A stretch of DNA of 64,000 bases from Thuidium tamariscinum (GCA_947034885.2 OX344753.2:8184001-8248000), one strand, 5' to 3'. Positions 25,801-37,308 are shown, numbered from the stretch's first letter. The notes: generated by a model not told the origin, from the sequence alone. Program-made: numbers and translations.

Positions 25801-26846
25801 AGAGTACCTGCCGTGCAAACCTGGCGTTCTTTAGGGTATGGTTGGCGACAAAGTCCTATCTGGAGCACAGAGGAACCTAGTGTATTTTCCAAAACCAAAG
25901 TTCCACCCTAAACCCGTATTTGACCTCTGTTTTTGTTAAAAAGTTAATTAGACCCTAAGCGAGATGGAATGCATCTACTGCTTCGGCTATATGAGAAGCC
26001 CTACTTACTGTTTCTCGTAGGGCTTGTTACATGTGAGGGAGCGCCTCGAAGTCAGGTTAGTGTGTCTAATTTGCAGGGTCTCGAAAGCATCAGCCATGGA
26101 TTAGGGAACCCTATATTATCTTGGGTCTCCGTGTCCACTAATGTTCGAACTAGCTATGTAAGACTTAACGGAATGGGTGGAAAATGTGGGTGCTAAACCT
26201 ATTGTGGTGATTGTTACGTTTTGTTACAGACACGTGCAAAGCTTAACACATATGGTGGTGGAGGACCTACGGCGGAAGTGACAGCTGGAGGAAATGCTCT
26301 CAAATTCTATGCATCCGTGCGCTTACAAGTCAGGAAAAAGGAACAGCTAAAACGGGGGGATGTGGTATTACTTCCTTTGCCTTACCTCTCTAAGACCCTA
26401 AGTCGCCCTTTTCTGACCTAAATTCTAGTCCTGACTAACATGGATAAATTGTCTGCTCTTGATTCCAGCCATTTGGCAGTGCGATCATCGTAAAGGTGGT
26501 GAAGAACAAAGTGTCGCCGCCGTTTAGGACTGCAGAATTTGATATCGAATATGGGAGAGGTATATCTCGTGAAGGCGAAATCCTCGATTTAGCTGTGAAG
26601 CTTGGTTTTCTGGGACAGTCAGGTTCTTGGTTTTCCTATGAGGGCAAAAACTTTGCAAATGGTCGGGATGGTGCGAAGAAATACTTACAGGAACACACAG
26701 ACTTGGCTGACGATCTGGTGAGAGCCATCAAAGATAAGGTGCTCACCAAATCTCGTCCTTTCGAGAATTTGGATAGCGAAGGAGTTTTTCAAGAAGAAGA
26801 TGACGCCTTAGAAGTCGACACTGAGAATTTGGCAGGAACAGGGTGA
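22852..26846 (+). CDS. Organelle-targeted RecA recombinase, probably mitochondrial
   Basis: RecA homologues polymerise on single-stranded DNA and drive ATP-dependent strand exchange; in plants they keep organelle genomes stable. Eight exons: 22852-22953, 23404-23473, 24084-24313, 24854-24944, 25089-25261, 25509-25655, 26230-26364, 26469-26846. Phases agree and give 441 aa. Residues 1 to about 55 are Arg/Ala/Ser-rich and fit an organelle presequence. Walker A is GQEASGKTT (142-150), Walker B VIVVDS (217-222), followed by [18 protein letters not shown] and the INQ end of the core strand (269-271). The DNA-binding L2 loop and [15 protein letters not shown] lie in exon 7. The C-terminus (about 415-441) is acidic, as in bacterial RecA. 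The Walker A residue that is Pro in bacteria is Gln here; other mitochondrial plant RecAs also vary at this site. Mitochondrion versus plastid is inference. Confidence 0.92.
24425..24785 (+). repeat. Dispersed repeat, copy B, inside RecA intron 3
   Basis: Shares GCAGGAGTGTGCTTTCATTG at its start with the copy at 27500 and TTGCTAATTGAAGG, TTGTTGGTAACAGGG and GATCAGGTC blocks with the PUR7 intron copy. Same orientation as the host gene, as in PUR7. It occupies most of the 540-bp intron 24314-24853. Confidence 0.75.
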
Positions 26847-27499
26847 TCGAGGAGCCAACAAATTAAGGGTCCTTCAGACCTAGCGATACCTGCTCAGTAA
26901 TTCGTTACCAAAATTGGGCGCAACGGATTTCTTCTTTCTCCAAAGTAATAGCCTCGAGTAGAGTTTTGGAGCTGGATTTTGAACTAGCCTTCTTCTGTGT
27001 ATTCGCTCTGACAGCCCCTGCTGTCATCAGGCAGCTAAGTCAAACGTGCCTACCATTGAACAGCTAGCAATGGGTTGATGTTCGGAGTTCAGAGGCCTGG
27101 TTTTACCGCATAGTATCTTATTCCCTTCTCGAGTTTGCAACCTTTTCTACCTGGCGATTGTTATCAGCAGGAGGCTCTAATTTTGTGCCACATTGCCACT
27201 TGCTTGAGCAGCATCGAAATGTGGTGGAACCTTCGAAGGAGAAGCATGTGGCCAAGCTTTTGCGGCGGCGATCCGTCTTGGTTCTCGTCCGTTTGTGTAT
27301 AGATTCAGAGGTCAGTGTACGATGTTAGTCTTTTCCTGAGTGCAGTTTCATGTGCTTGGGTAATATGTCCTTGGCTCAGTCAGGACTCATTTCATTTCAG
27401 TCACGCATTATCTGAAGATTTGCAATTTGGAAGTATTTATGTGTGTCCAGATCTAAAGCAGAAGGCGGAGGATACAATATGCATCATTTTTTCATTCTG
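26847..27499 (+). other. RecA 3' region
   Basis: GC remains moderately high, consistent with a 3' untranslated region and neighbouring unique DNA. A short open frame at 27315-27584 runs into the dispersed repeat and looks fortuitous. No second gene is supported. Confidence 0.45.
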
Positions 27500-27830
27500 T
27501 GTAGGAGTGTGCTTTCATTGGAAGATCGCTACAGAGCTCACTGGAGAGATCACTCGGGATACTTCAAGGGCTAAACTCTCTTGAGATCTAAATTTTTTCA
27601 ACTTACTATATGAAATTTTTAATGTAATTCAACCTGGGATGTTCGTAATATAAGTGACGGTAGACATTTAGCATTTCCATTCAGAGATGAGCTTTTGTAG
27701 ACATTTAGCAAACATGCCTACACCACTTGGTAATAACTAATAAGTGAAACCAGTGTCTAAACCTAGATGAGTAACTAGGAGGTGTGAGAAGATTGCAAAA
27801 TTCCTCTACCTTATAATTGGTATTAAGTTT
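27500..27830 (+). repeat. Dispersed repeat, copy C, downstream of RecA
   Basis: Third copy of the repeat found in PUR7 intron 9 and RecA intron 3. Shared blocks include GTAGGAGTGTGCTTTCATTG, CTAAACTCTCTTG, ATTTCCATTCA and ATTTAGC. The 3' part has diverged more than in the intronic copies. Confidence 0.7.
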
Positions 27831-28282
27831 TTATCTTCTAACTATTGTACCTCTGCCCTAATAACAATATTTATTGTCATATTACATTTAGTGTTATCCT
27901 ATTATTTGACTCACTCTATATGGGTTGTTGACAATTAAGGTACAAATGCCTAGTTGTTACATTTTTCATTCTCCAACACCTAAAAATTGCCTTGAATGAG
28001 TATTTTCATGACTAAAAACCACTACAATCTTTAAAAAGCAACCAATGAAAGTTGGGACTATATGTACATAAGGTGTCCATTTAAGGTGAGTCTAGTGTTG
28101 TATAGGCTATATCATGTTTTCAACTTTGAAAATTTGTAAAATAATGGAATGTCATAAGTTTTTGAAACCTAGAATTGTATTTATTTTGAGTTTGTTATTT
28201 ATCTCATCAAATTTTTTTGTCCATTCAAACTCTAAAATAGTGAACTTTGAAAAAAGTGTTGCTTTTAGGTTTTTCTACTTTA

Positions 28283-28485
28283 CACTACAAGAGAAAGGGG
28301 TGTTTTAAGTAGTGTCCTAGACATCACGTCTTTTAAGTAATGTCTTTTAAGTAAGGTTTTAAGTAAAATTTTACTAAAAAGACTGTCTTTTTAGTAAAAT
28401 TTTACTTAAAACCTTACTTAAAAGACATTACTTAAAAGACGTGATGTCTAGGACACTACTTAAAACACCCCTTTCTCTCGTAGTG
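28283..28485. mobile_element. CACTA-type foldback MITE, nearly perfect hairpin (203 bp)
   Basis: The ends are CACTACAAGAGAAAGGGG on the left and its reverse complement on the right, with TTA target duplications at 28280-28282 and 28486-28488. CACTA ends with 3-bp duplications define the En/Spm (CACTA) superfamily. The whole element is palindromic about T28384. Its 101-nt arms differ at only one position by eye (A28289 against the right arm), and there is effectively no loop. It is non-coding. Relatives lie at 33646, 48231 and 59505. Confidence 0.92.
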
Positions 28486-28539
28486 TTAGTGTTTTTAGGT
28501 TTGTATCTATTATCTATTGAACTATTATTCTAATAATGA

Positions 28540-29340
28540 TGTTTAGTATTCCCTTTGTTTCCATTAAAAACCTCCAAAAATCTTCTCCTTGAGATATTAA
28601 CTGTATTTTTAGATCTAGTGCTAGCAAATCAAGAACAATTAATCCATCCTTAGATCTATGCAAAATATTTAGTTTAGATGTTATTGTTTAGACATCTAAT
28701 ATCCATGTGCAAAGTATTGGATTTTTTAGGAGACAAAATGTCTATAAATGTTATCGTTTAGACATCTGAAATCTATGTGCAAAGTATTGAATTTTTGAGC
28801 ATGCAAAATGTTTAGATGTTATTACTTAGACATCTGAAATCCATGTGCAAAAGTATTGGATTTTTGAGCATGCAAAATGTCTAGATGTTATCTTTTGAGC
28901 ATTTTTTTAGTATAGTTTGTAAATGCTGTGACTTCTATTATTTTAAATTATTTGAAGGATGGTGGCAACACTAAAATTTTAGAAACATTTTCCTTAACCT
29001 AAATATCCACGATAGAAAAAACCTAGTTGATTTTATAATCAAATTTGCGTAGGAATGTACTCACTAAATGCATTGTTAATACTAGTATTTGAAGGATTGT
29101 TTTATACAATGACAATGAGCTTTAAATGGGCAAGGTGAAGCTTGCAAATCTAAAAGTTTGCTCCCACATTGTTTCACTTGCCTTTACAAGGTTGTTCAAT
29201 AAAAAAAAATTGAAAAAAAATTATTACTAAATGGTCAAAATCAAGAAATAGAGGTTTTTAGAGGAATAGAGATTCTACCTAATTTGGAGTTTTTTAGTAG
29301 AATAGAAGAAGTATTACTTACTATATTACTTTATTTACTT
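28540..29340 (+). repeat. Dispersed repeat related to the inner part of the palindrome arms
   Basis: Collinear with 43740-43808 joined to 44518-45060 in the left arm. Shared landmarks are AAAACCTCCAAA, ATCCATCC.TGGATCTATGCAAAAT-like sequence, CCATGTG, a CCTAACCTAAATATT block and TTGTTTCACTTGCC followed by ACAAGGTTGTTCAA. It lacks the 709-bp element present in the arm, so it represents the pre-insertion state of that insertion. Confidence 0.7.
28678..28895. repeat. Tandem repeat, about 68 bp x 3.2
   Basis: Three successive units begin ATGTTATYRYTTAGACATCT, continue with CCATGTGCAAAGTATTG, and end with GAGCATGCAAAATGTYTAG; a partial fourth follows. It lies inside the dispersed repeat 28540-29340, whose homologue in the palindrome arm has only one unit. 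The expansion is therefore local to this copy. Confidence 0.8.
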
Positions 29341-29624
29341 TGATTTTCAAATGATTGACAAAAAATGATCATGTTCATGTTCAATGTTGGTATAACTAGT
29401 GGAATCCTTCAAATTTAGTGCCCTATATGATGACATGAACACTAACACTAATTAACAAATAATTTGTGGTGACATTTAGTGCTCATAACAACAATAGTGT
29501 TGACATTTAATGCTAGAGTTTGTAATTGGTTTTGTAAACTTTAAATATCAATAATAGAGTAGAAGTAAACTATGATTTTAAAAATATTTTAGTAATAGGA
29601 ACTTTTTGTAGCATTTAGAATATC

Positions 29625-30060
29625 TGACCCATTTCCAACCACTTAAGCAATTTTGCATATTTCAAGTGCAAATTTTTTGGATGTAAAATTTTTCCCATAT
29701 AGAGGAATAGAGTTTAAAAGGACTATATATTTTTTCAGAATTTTATCACACAAATTGTAATTATTGTGAATATTTTACTTAAAGATTCTCTATGACCTAT
29801 AATAGTGATATAGACCTTTCTATTTCTGACCATAGGCTAATTGCAAAATGTAACAAGTGCTGATTGTATTTATAAGAGCCTTACAATGTGTCACAACTAC
29901 TCTGGGCTTTGTGCCACAACTTTACAGAAAGAGAAGAGTCTATAGATTGGAAATAGGAGGGTGGTTGGGAACCACAACTTCACAGAAAGAGAAGAGTCTA
30001 TAGATTGAAAATAGGAGGGTGGTTGGGAATGGGTCGGATACTCTATTCTTCAAGACCTTC
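29625..30060 (+). repeat. Dispersed repeat B, copy 2, with internal 58-bp tandem duplication
   Basis: Homologue of 20927-21265. Near its 3' end a block of about 58 bp (ACAACTTCACAGAAAGAGAA through GGAGGGTGGTTGGGAA) occurs twice in tandem at about 29916-30028, nearly identical. A further fragment of the flanking sequence (a TAGAGTAGAAGTAAACTATA block) repeats at 29555 and 30105. Confidence 0.75.
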
Positions 30061-30479
30061 ATCAAAATCATAATTAACGAATAATTCATAGTGACATTCA
30101 ATGATAGAGTAGAAGTAAACTATAATTTTAAAATATTTTAGCAATAGGAACATTTTGCAACATTTATTCTTTAAGACCTTCATCAAATTATAAATTTAAC
30201 TTTCTTTTAATATTTCAAAAAGTTTTTTTTTGCAAACCTATTTTCATAACCAAAAACATCTTTGGTTCAAATATCTTCAATGATAGAAATTTGAAATTCT
30301 TCACAATCATAAATTTACAATTACAATCATTGAAACAGAAGTTATGACTTTTTTCCACTGTAGTAATTAAAATAATTAAACTCCAATTCATATTTTAAAA
30401 TATCATAATAATTTATTATTTCCTTCAAAACTATATATTTTATCATGCCTATTAGGTTTTGGTTTTGATAAAAACCAAT

Positions 30480-31930
30480 AGACAATGCTCTTTACTTCTA
30501 ATCTATATCTATTTTTAGAAAAAATTGAATAGTCTAGAGGCTTGGTTAAGAAATTGGCTTCTTGGCTAGTAGTGGGAATATATTTAACTTGCATTGTATT
30601 GTCTTTCACCTTTTCTCTAATAAAATGATGTTGAATTTCTATATACTTTGTATAAGAGTAGAGAACAAGATTGTGGGTGATTGAAAGAAACTTTTCAAGT
30701 TTTTAGCTCAAAAATGCAATTTTTGGCTATTGGACTAGTAGCGCTATGTCATACTACCATTACCTATGTGTCAGCAACACCTCAATAGATCTAAACTGTT
30801 GATTTAGGGCACGTGCAAATCGCAACCATCAATTTAATACTATGGAGTACTTTGTTATACTAGAGACTACTATAGAGTACTATAGAAGCCACTAGGACCA
30901 AAAAATAGCAAAAAAGGAGTTTGTAGACCTTATCATTTTTAGTAAATTAAAAAAAAAATTGTTTTGCTAAACAAGATTGTGCCAAAGAATTCTTGTAATA
31001 ATCTTTTCCCGTCTTCATAGTATTTGTGCAAAAGAAGGTCACTTTGATCCCATCTACACAACTAATATGTTTTTTTTCTCACAAAAACTTATCACCAATC
31101 CTTCTAATTTTAGTAGAACTCCAATATGTCCAATTTGAGGCTTTGAATTTGCATTTTTGGATAAAAATAGGACTAGGACTACCCTAATTAAATGGCCAAG
31201 GTAGACATCCAATTGGGGGCAAGTTAAAAATAATAAATTGATTTTTTTTTAAATTTAAAAAATACTCAATGTCTAAAACTATTGTATGTACCTTGACTAC
31301 CTTCATTCCAAATTTCACACCAAATAAACAAAAAATGAAAAAGTTATAAGCAAAAGAAAAACATGTCTAAGATCAAGGGGACAAAAAAGGACAAGTGCTT
31401 CTTGCAATCAAGGTTGTTCACCAGATAGATGCATGATTGATTATCGCTGAAAATTATTGCTGAAAATTGTTGTTGGTTCTTGTAAAGGCTCTCCCAATTC
31501 TTGTTGAGTTTTTTCTAGGTATATAATATCTTTGATAGCCTTAGTCAATATTTTATATTTAGCTTTGGTTGTAGAGAATGAAATGATAGGTTATAATTTA
31601 CTTGTCCAAAAAACACTTAAATTTTTGAAGAATGCGTAATGTTGATCTTTTGGTGTCTAAATCTCAACTAATCAACTTCATTTTACATTAATGGATGTTT
31701 GCAAATGTCCTTAATTTTGTGAAGAAAAATGAAGTTCATAATTCTTTTTGTTACTTAGATAGCAAAGTATTCTTTTGGTTGCTTGATAATGAGCCTATTC
31801 TAGACTATTTATGAATCTACAAACAATGCTTACTACATGGCATATATCAAGACAAGTGGTTGTGATGTAGTATAAACTTCCTACAATGGATTAGTACTCA
31901 TGTCAATCAACCTTTGGAGTTCTTATTTCT
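30480..31930 (-). pseudogene. Degraded Ty1/copia retrotransposon pol fragment
   Basis: Read on the minus strand, three pieces of copia-type Pol can be seen. The end of reverse transcriptase (about 31925-31690) has a GSLYYITTTCLDI stretch and ATKRILCYLSN. The start of RNase H (about 31620-31480) has a FSTTKAKYK stretch. The RNase H end (about 30690-30505) has IEIQHHFIREK and a TKPL motif. Stops and frame changes separate them, and about 700 bp of unrelated sequence (30700-31440) interrupts RNase H. No LTRs were identified nearby, so this is an old fragment. It is clearly non-functional. Confidence 0.8.
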
Positions 31931-31945
31931 TTGCATAGTTGAATT

Positions 31946-32200
31946 CACTATAAGAAAATTGTGTTTTTAGTGTTGTTTTTAGAAAAACATACCCATGTTT
32001 TATGAGATGTCACGCGTTTTGCAAAACACCTTCAAAATTATAAATTTTTTGTGATGTCATGAAAAACATGTGTGGCTAAATTGAAAAATAAGTAGACGTC
32101 ACCGTAGATAGACATATTTTCAATGATGTTTAAAAAAACAAGTTCATGTTTTTTGTGACATCCAAAAAAACATAGATTGCCACGTCAACAAAAACTTATT
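31946..32200. repeat. CACTA-like end
   Basis: CACTATAAGAAAATTGTGTT at 31946 resembles the terminal repeats of the CACTA MITEs in this window. It is followed by alternating GTTTTT/AAAAAC blocks (for example AAAAACATACCCATGTTTT and CATGTTTTTTGTGACATCC), which look like subterminal inverted repeats. I could not find a convincing partner end, so the extent is approximate. Confidence 0.4.
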
Positions 32201-32449
32201 TTGATTAAAAATAAATTAGTAAAAACTTCTTTGGTTAGTGGTAAAATTTTGACTTGAAGTAAAAAATTAGAGAAATGGCAGCCACATGGCATATTTTTTT
32301 CTTACAAAGGAATGGATGGATGATTATGATGTATAAAATAGATGAAAACAAATAGTATTTATACAAGCGTAGTGGTAGGAAGAGAGTCAATCCATATGGG
32401 ATATGCAAATTAACAATTGGATTTAAAGTAAAATGTCAAGAATAACGTT

Positions 32450-32545
32450 GGGATGTCTGAAAGAACATCTACATGTCTAAAAAAACTTCAATATGTCCAA
32501 AAAAACATTGATGTGTCTAAAGAAACATTGGCATGTTCAATGGTC
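32450..32545 (+). repeat. Minisatellite, about 20-23 bp units x 4
   Basis: Successive units of the form ATGTCTAAAAAAACTTCAAT, with variants ATGTCC and GTGTCTAAAGAAAC. Two overlapping short open frames here are products of the repeat, not genes. Confidence 0.7.
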
Positions 32546-32845
32546 AAATTGCTACATTTTAATTATCCCATATCTTTTTGCAGACTATGGATTGAGAATG
32601 GATATAAGTATAATCCCCTCTTCATTTTCATCAACTTTTAATGAAGTAATTTCTTTATTTTGCCTTCAAAAACTCTCTTAAAGGTAGATGGTAAGTTTTC
32701 TTCAATTTTTGTTGAATTCAATCATTTGTTTGTTCATTTTTTTATTTTATTTTAAATATTATTTTTCCTACTTCGCCTTGTAGGTAATGTATGTATATTA
32801 CAAGGGAAATGGACCCTAATCTACATAAATTTTGACATAATAGTG

Positions 32846-32905
32846 TCTGAAATGACAACCACATGTCCGAAATGACAACCACATGTCCAAAATGACAATC
32901 ACAAC
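32846..32905 (+). repeat. Minisatellite, 21-bp units x 3
   Basis: Units CATGTCCGAAATGACAACCA occur almost without change three times. It shares the ATGTCC core with the minisatellite 300 bp upstream, so the two may derive from one expanded sequence. Confidence 0.7.
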
Positions 32906-33645
32906 TTGTGAAATTTTGCTTTTTGTCAATGCAATCAATATTGCAATGTTTGTCAAATTCTTGTCAATTTCTCAGTCAATTTTGACAAACAAGGTTAATG
33001 TCGTCCTTGAAATTCAACAAATTTTTATATACAATTTTTATTTTAGATACAAAATGATATAGCTATCATTTATTAACTCTATAAGGAATTATACCTCATT
33101 GCAATCTTTAACCATTCACTATCAACACCTTAACATTATTTGTCTTTAAGGAAGAGAATCTCCCTCTATATATGTGGAGTGGTAGGGAGTGGAGCAACCC
33201 ATATGGGATATATGAACTCTTGAAGTTGTGAGAACTCATAGTGAAGTTAGAAATCCGTAATTTTGTAATAAAACTAAGATTTCAGACCTCATTTAAGCAT
33301 GGTATAATGTATTTTTTCAAAAACATTTGAATTAAGAATAATTAGAATATAAATTGGAGTTTCAAGTCCAAAAATCTGTTTGACATTTCAAGTTTTCAAT
33401 CAAAAGTTATGAATAGATTTCAAAGAGGAAGTTTAAAAAAATATAACAAGAACAATTTCAAACACCTCTTTGAAATTCTATAACTTTTAATTGAAAATTT
33501 GAAATGTCAAAATAACTTTTGGATGCAAAACTTGAGTTGATTTTCTAACTAAAGTTAGTTCAAGTTTTTTTAAGAAAATACATTCTTCTATGCCTAAATG
33601 AAGTCTGAAGTCCTACTTTCAACACAATTCCTATTTCTAACTTAA

Positions 33646-33789
33646 CACTTTAAAGTAAGGTTTTTAGTAAAATTTTACTAAAAAGACAATCTTTTTAGTA
33701 AAATTTTATTAGAAACCTTACTTGAAGGTCATTACTTAAAAGACTATACTACTAAAACTATATTTAAAACATCCATTTCTCTTGTAGTG
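33646..33789. mobile_element. CACTA-type MITE, left arm truncated (144 bp)
   Basis: The right end CTTGTAGTG and the internal TAAGGTTTTTAGTAAAATTT hairpin match the complete CACTA MITEs. On the left only CAC remains of the terminal repeat before TTTAAAGTAAGG, so the outer left arm has been deleted internally. TAA flanks both ends (33643-33645 and 33790-33792), which shows that both original borders are still in place. Confidence 0.75.
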
Positions 33790-33792
33790 TAA

Positions 33793-36700
33793 GTGCTATA
33801 GCCTTTTTTAAATCCAAATCCAATGTGTCTTAGCTTCATGAAAAGCTAATAAATTTTTTCACAACTCCTCTAAATTTCAAGGCAAAGAAAATAGTGTCTA
33901 TAAGTTATAACCCGTTGAAGTTTGCACTTACAATTTCAAAAACAGTAGTACATACTTCCATTTTAGAGCTCATAACTTTTAATTAAAACTTCAGATTACA
34001 AGTGTGATAGCTTTTCGGAAATCTAAAAAAATAATATGAAATCCCTCTAAAATTCGGCTCCATAGAAGATATTGTCTATAAATTGTAGTTCATCAAAGTT
34101 GACACTTTTGATATTGAAGGCAGCTCAACACTATTTTGTTCTCAAGCCCTTCACTTCCTCTGTCTAAGTCCAAACCAAAAGTATAATACCTCTATAGAAA
34201 GTTAACAACACAATATTCAATCATATAAGATCTCAAAACCATACATTCATCTATCAAACAATTATAAGAGCCTAAAATTTTTTCCCTCACACTTAAACCA
34301 AACACCTCTTTCGCACTCCATTAAACATTTACTTTCTCATACAAACTCCAAATCAAGCCAATCATAGCTTTTCGGATTTCAAAAAGAAGTAGAATGTATT
34401 CACAAAGTTTCATTGCAAAATTCACAATACACAATACACTATGGCTCTCCAAACATTTGGCCTACCCAAAACAACTATATTAAAGAGGAAGAGGTTCCCT
34501 TCTTCATCTTTCTCTCTTATCTCTACCCACCACCACGCAAGGAGGTAGACTTCAGTTCATACCATAGGCACACGGGTCCTTAGTGATGATTGTTTATCCT
34601 CTTTTCATCTTTATGAATCTATCTAAATCCCTTAGAGGATTAAGTTATCTTCATTTTTTTCCCTTCTAGCTCCAAATACATAAAATGAACTATGAAAATA
34701 CTACTAAACACAAAATCCAAGTAATAAAGATTCAATACATGTCCATCTAAGGTAAAAAATAGAATCTGAGAGGAGCATCACTCCATCTCTAAAAATTTGA
34801 AGATGCATCTAATAATAGTAGCAACATATTTTGCTCATATAGCCTTCGCTAAAGGATTCACTAGACCTTCCAATCAACATTAATGGCCACAACTCCCTTT
34901 AATAAACCTAACCATATAATACTATTGATTGTCATTTAGACCTTCAAAATACCTTTCAAATATCACTTTTTGTCGTCCAAGCTCAACACATCCAACCTAC
35001 AATAAGATCACCAATAGATAGGTGTTATGTTGAAGGTTTTTGTGCCATCTTTGCTCCACTTAAAGTTGCTTTAATAGACAAGAAGATTTAGCTTTGCCTC
35101 ATAGAAGTTTATGTGGCAATGTTAATTTTAGTAGTAGAAGAAGTTGATTTGACAATTGCGATAGAGAAAATTTGAATTTGGTCTCTTATTGAGGTATTTG
35201 ATGAGGCTCATGAATATTTGTGTTTTCTTTATAGTTTGCTTGTAATGTCAGTAAGAAGGCGTCACCTTGAAGTTACTCCAAATGACATGATCATTTTCAT
35301 TCTATTATAACAAAATTCAATGAAATAATATAGAAGTAAATATTTTTATATAATTCCCGCATTTATGATAGGGCAATAATGTACATGAGAAATATTTTTA
35401 AGGCCCAACAAAATTTGCAACTTTTGACTACATGGTTAAAAAGTTATTGCATTATATGTTGTTTATTTCTCAACTTGTGTATTGTAGCTAGATTAGAATA
35501 AATCACTTACTTTAGGAAAAAAATTGAAATTGATTCTTGAAATTTATATATATGTGAAAAGTTTTGAACCATATTATTTTGATAAACGAGTCAAAATTAT
35601 AAAGAATTTTTGTTTGTAGATAGTTATAGATTTTCTTCTCTAGAATAAACTTCAAAGTCTTTTATGTAATTCAACTTTTAGTATTTTAAAAGAAAATTTA
35701 CATTTTGTGTATATTGTTTATTACAACATTACAACCATTGGGGGTTTTCAATTTCTTGACTAAATTCTAACAAAAAAGTAATTTGAATTATTCTCTACTT
35801 CAATTTCTACTTTCTATTTTTTTCTCTATATGTTGCAAAAATCCAAATGATTGAAGTTTTCAAGCATATATCAAACTTACTTTGAAGAATGAATCCAAAG
35901 AAGCACCACCACTTTGGACAATGTTTTCTATAAATGTGAGTTTGTGAAATGAAACTACCTCGATTTTTGCAAGGCCAAAATATGGATTTTAGTCAATTCA
36001 TACGCTATTATCTTCTAATCTACATGCTAGAAAATTTTAAAAAATTCCCCCATCTTCTCAAACCAGCATAGTATAAGATCTTATCGTTATAAATGTTTAA
36101 AAATAATTTTTTTCAAAAATTTGGTATTCTATCCAAAATGGCCATTTTGGAGTGCTTTTGGTGAAAACATAGTCTAAAACTTATGGGATTATGTAAATTT
36201 AAAAGCAAATTTCTTTTTATAAAAGAAAATTTAACTCTTAAATGATGGACTGGTCACCGCAAAAATCATGCATTTGAAATTGAGTGACATCATCTACTTT
36301 GAATAAGCCATTGAATATATTCATTGGAAGTCAAAGTACTATAGAACATCTTTCCTTTCCATTTCTAATACAAAGGATTAATAGTTGAACATTTGTCTTA
36401 CAACGATAGATTATTTGTCATTCATTAGAAGCAAAACATCTCCCTCATGTAAGATAAACCAACCTATTACCAACTTGATTTGCAATCTGACTATCTTTGA
36501 ATCAATTCCAAGAAGGGAACATATTTTTTGGAGGAGTGAGCATGTTTCACAAATCTAATCCAATTGAAATTATAATTTTGGGATGAAAATTGTAATTTTT
36601 GTGAATTTTCAAAGAATGCAACCCTAAATTACAAAAGTGTCCAAGACTAAGGTCATGAACAACCTAATAGCCACCTATAAAAACCTTCTTATGTCCTTAA

Positions 36701-36841
36701 AAGCATTCACCAATTAGCTATTGCCACGTTACCATAAATGACATAAATCCACTCATTTTGCCAGATTTCTAGAGAGAATTAGCTCATTTATGGAAAGATT
36801 TAGATGATGGAATGGTAGAATGGATGAAAATGGGGCTAAGT
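33793..36841. other. AT-rich intergenic DNA
   Basis: About three kilobases without a recognisable gene. A slightly less AT-rich patch with pyrimidine-rich sequence lies near 34490-34560. The block GTGAAAACATAGTCTAAAAC near 36160 is echoed near 46460 in the palindrome spacer, another dispersed repeat. Confidence 0.45.
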
Positions 36842-36844
36842 TAA

Positions 36845-36983
36845 GGGGTGATTCACACTATGGCCGTTCAAATTGAGAGGCCATGGTTTTCTCAAATCTG
36901 ATTGTAAAAAATCATGGTTTCTTAAATCTGATTGATGGAATTGATGGCCTCTCAACTTGGACGGCCATAGTGTGAAACGCCCC
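36845..36983. mobile_element. PIF/Harbinger (Tourist-like) MITE, 139 bp
   Basis: Terminal repeats GGGGTGATTCACACTATGG and, from the right, GGGGCGTTTCACACTATGG extend inverted for about 40 bp with few mismatches. TAA flanks both sides (36842-36844, 36984-36986), the target expected for PIF/Harbinger elements. Related terminal sequence occurs in the larger element at 61404-62019. No coding sequence. Confidence 0.85.
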
Positions 36984-37036
36984 TAAATATAGGGTGACGG
37001 AAATGGGTTGCAGACCGAATAAAGCTTGTCACCTTA

Positions 37037-37308
37037 AGGTGGGTACACCTAAAAGTGTCACTTTTTGGTACTGCATCTAGTAACTATTATTGGTCTGATC
37101 AAATTTTCATATAGTATTCTTGGCAAGTGAAAACACGTTCCAATGCACCGAAAAATGCAACATTTGGATACGATATGCAAAAGTTATGAAGGTTCAAAGT
37201 CTGTTTCTAAAAGCGCTTCAGCCAAATAGGTACAAAATGGAATTCAGAAATGTACAGCAACTATAGATGGCACTTTTAGGTGAGGTGCAATTTTAGGTGT
37301 ACCCACCT
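37037..37308. mobile_element. MITE with TA target duplication, 272 bp
   Basis: Terminal inverted repeats AGGTGGGTACACCTAAAA are perfect for the first 18 bases. TA flanks both ends (37035-37036 and 37309-37310), as in Tc1/mariner-type (Stowaway) insertions, although the terminal sequence is not the classical Stowaway one. It ends 111 bp before the palindrome and lies in the distal upstream region of the left CBP60 copy only. Confidence 0.75.

Noticed and set aside
32450-32905. Short regular repeats as a possible CRISPR array
   Set aside because: Units are contiguous without unique spacers and the genome is eukaryotic; they are minisatellites.
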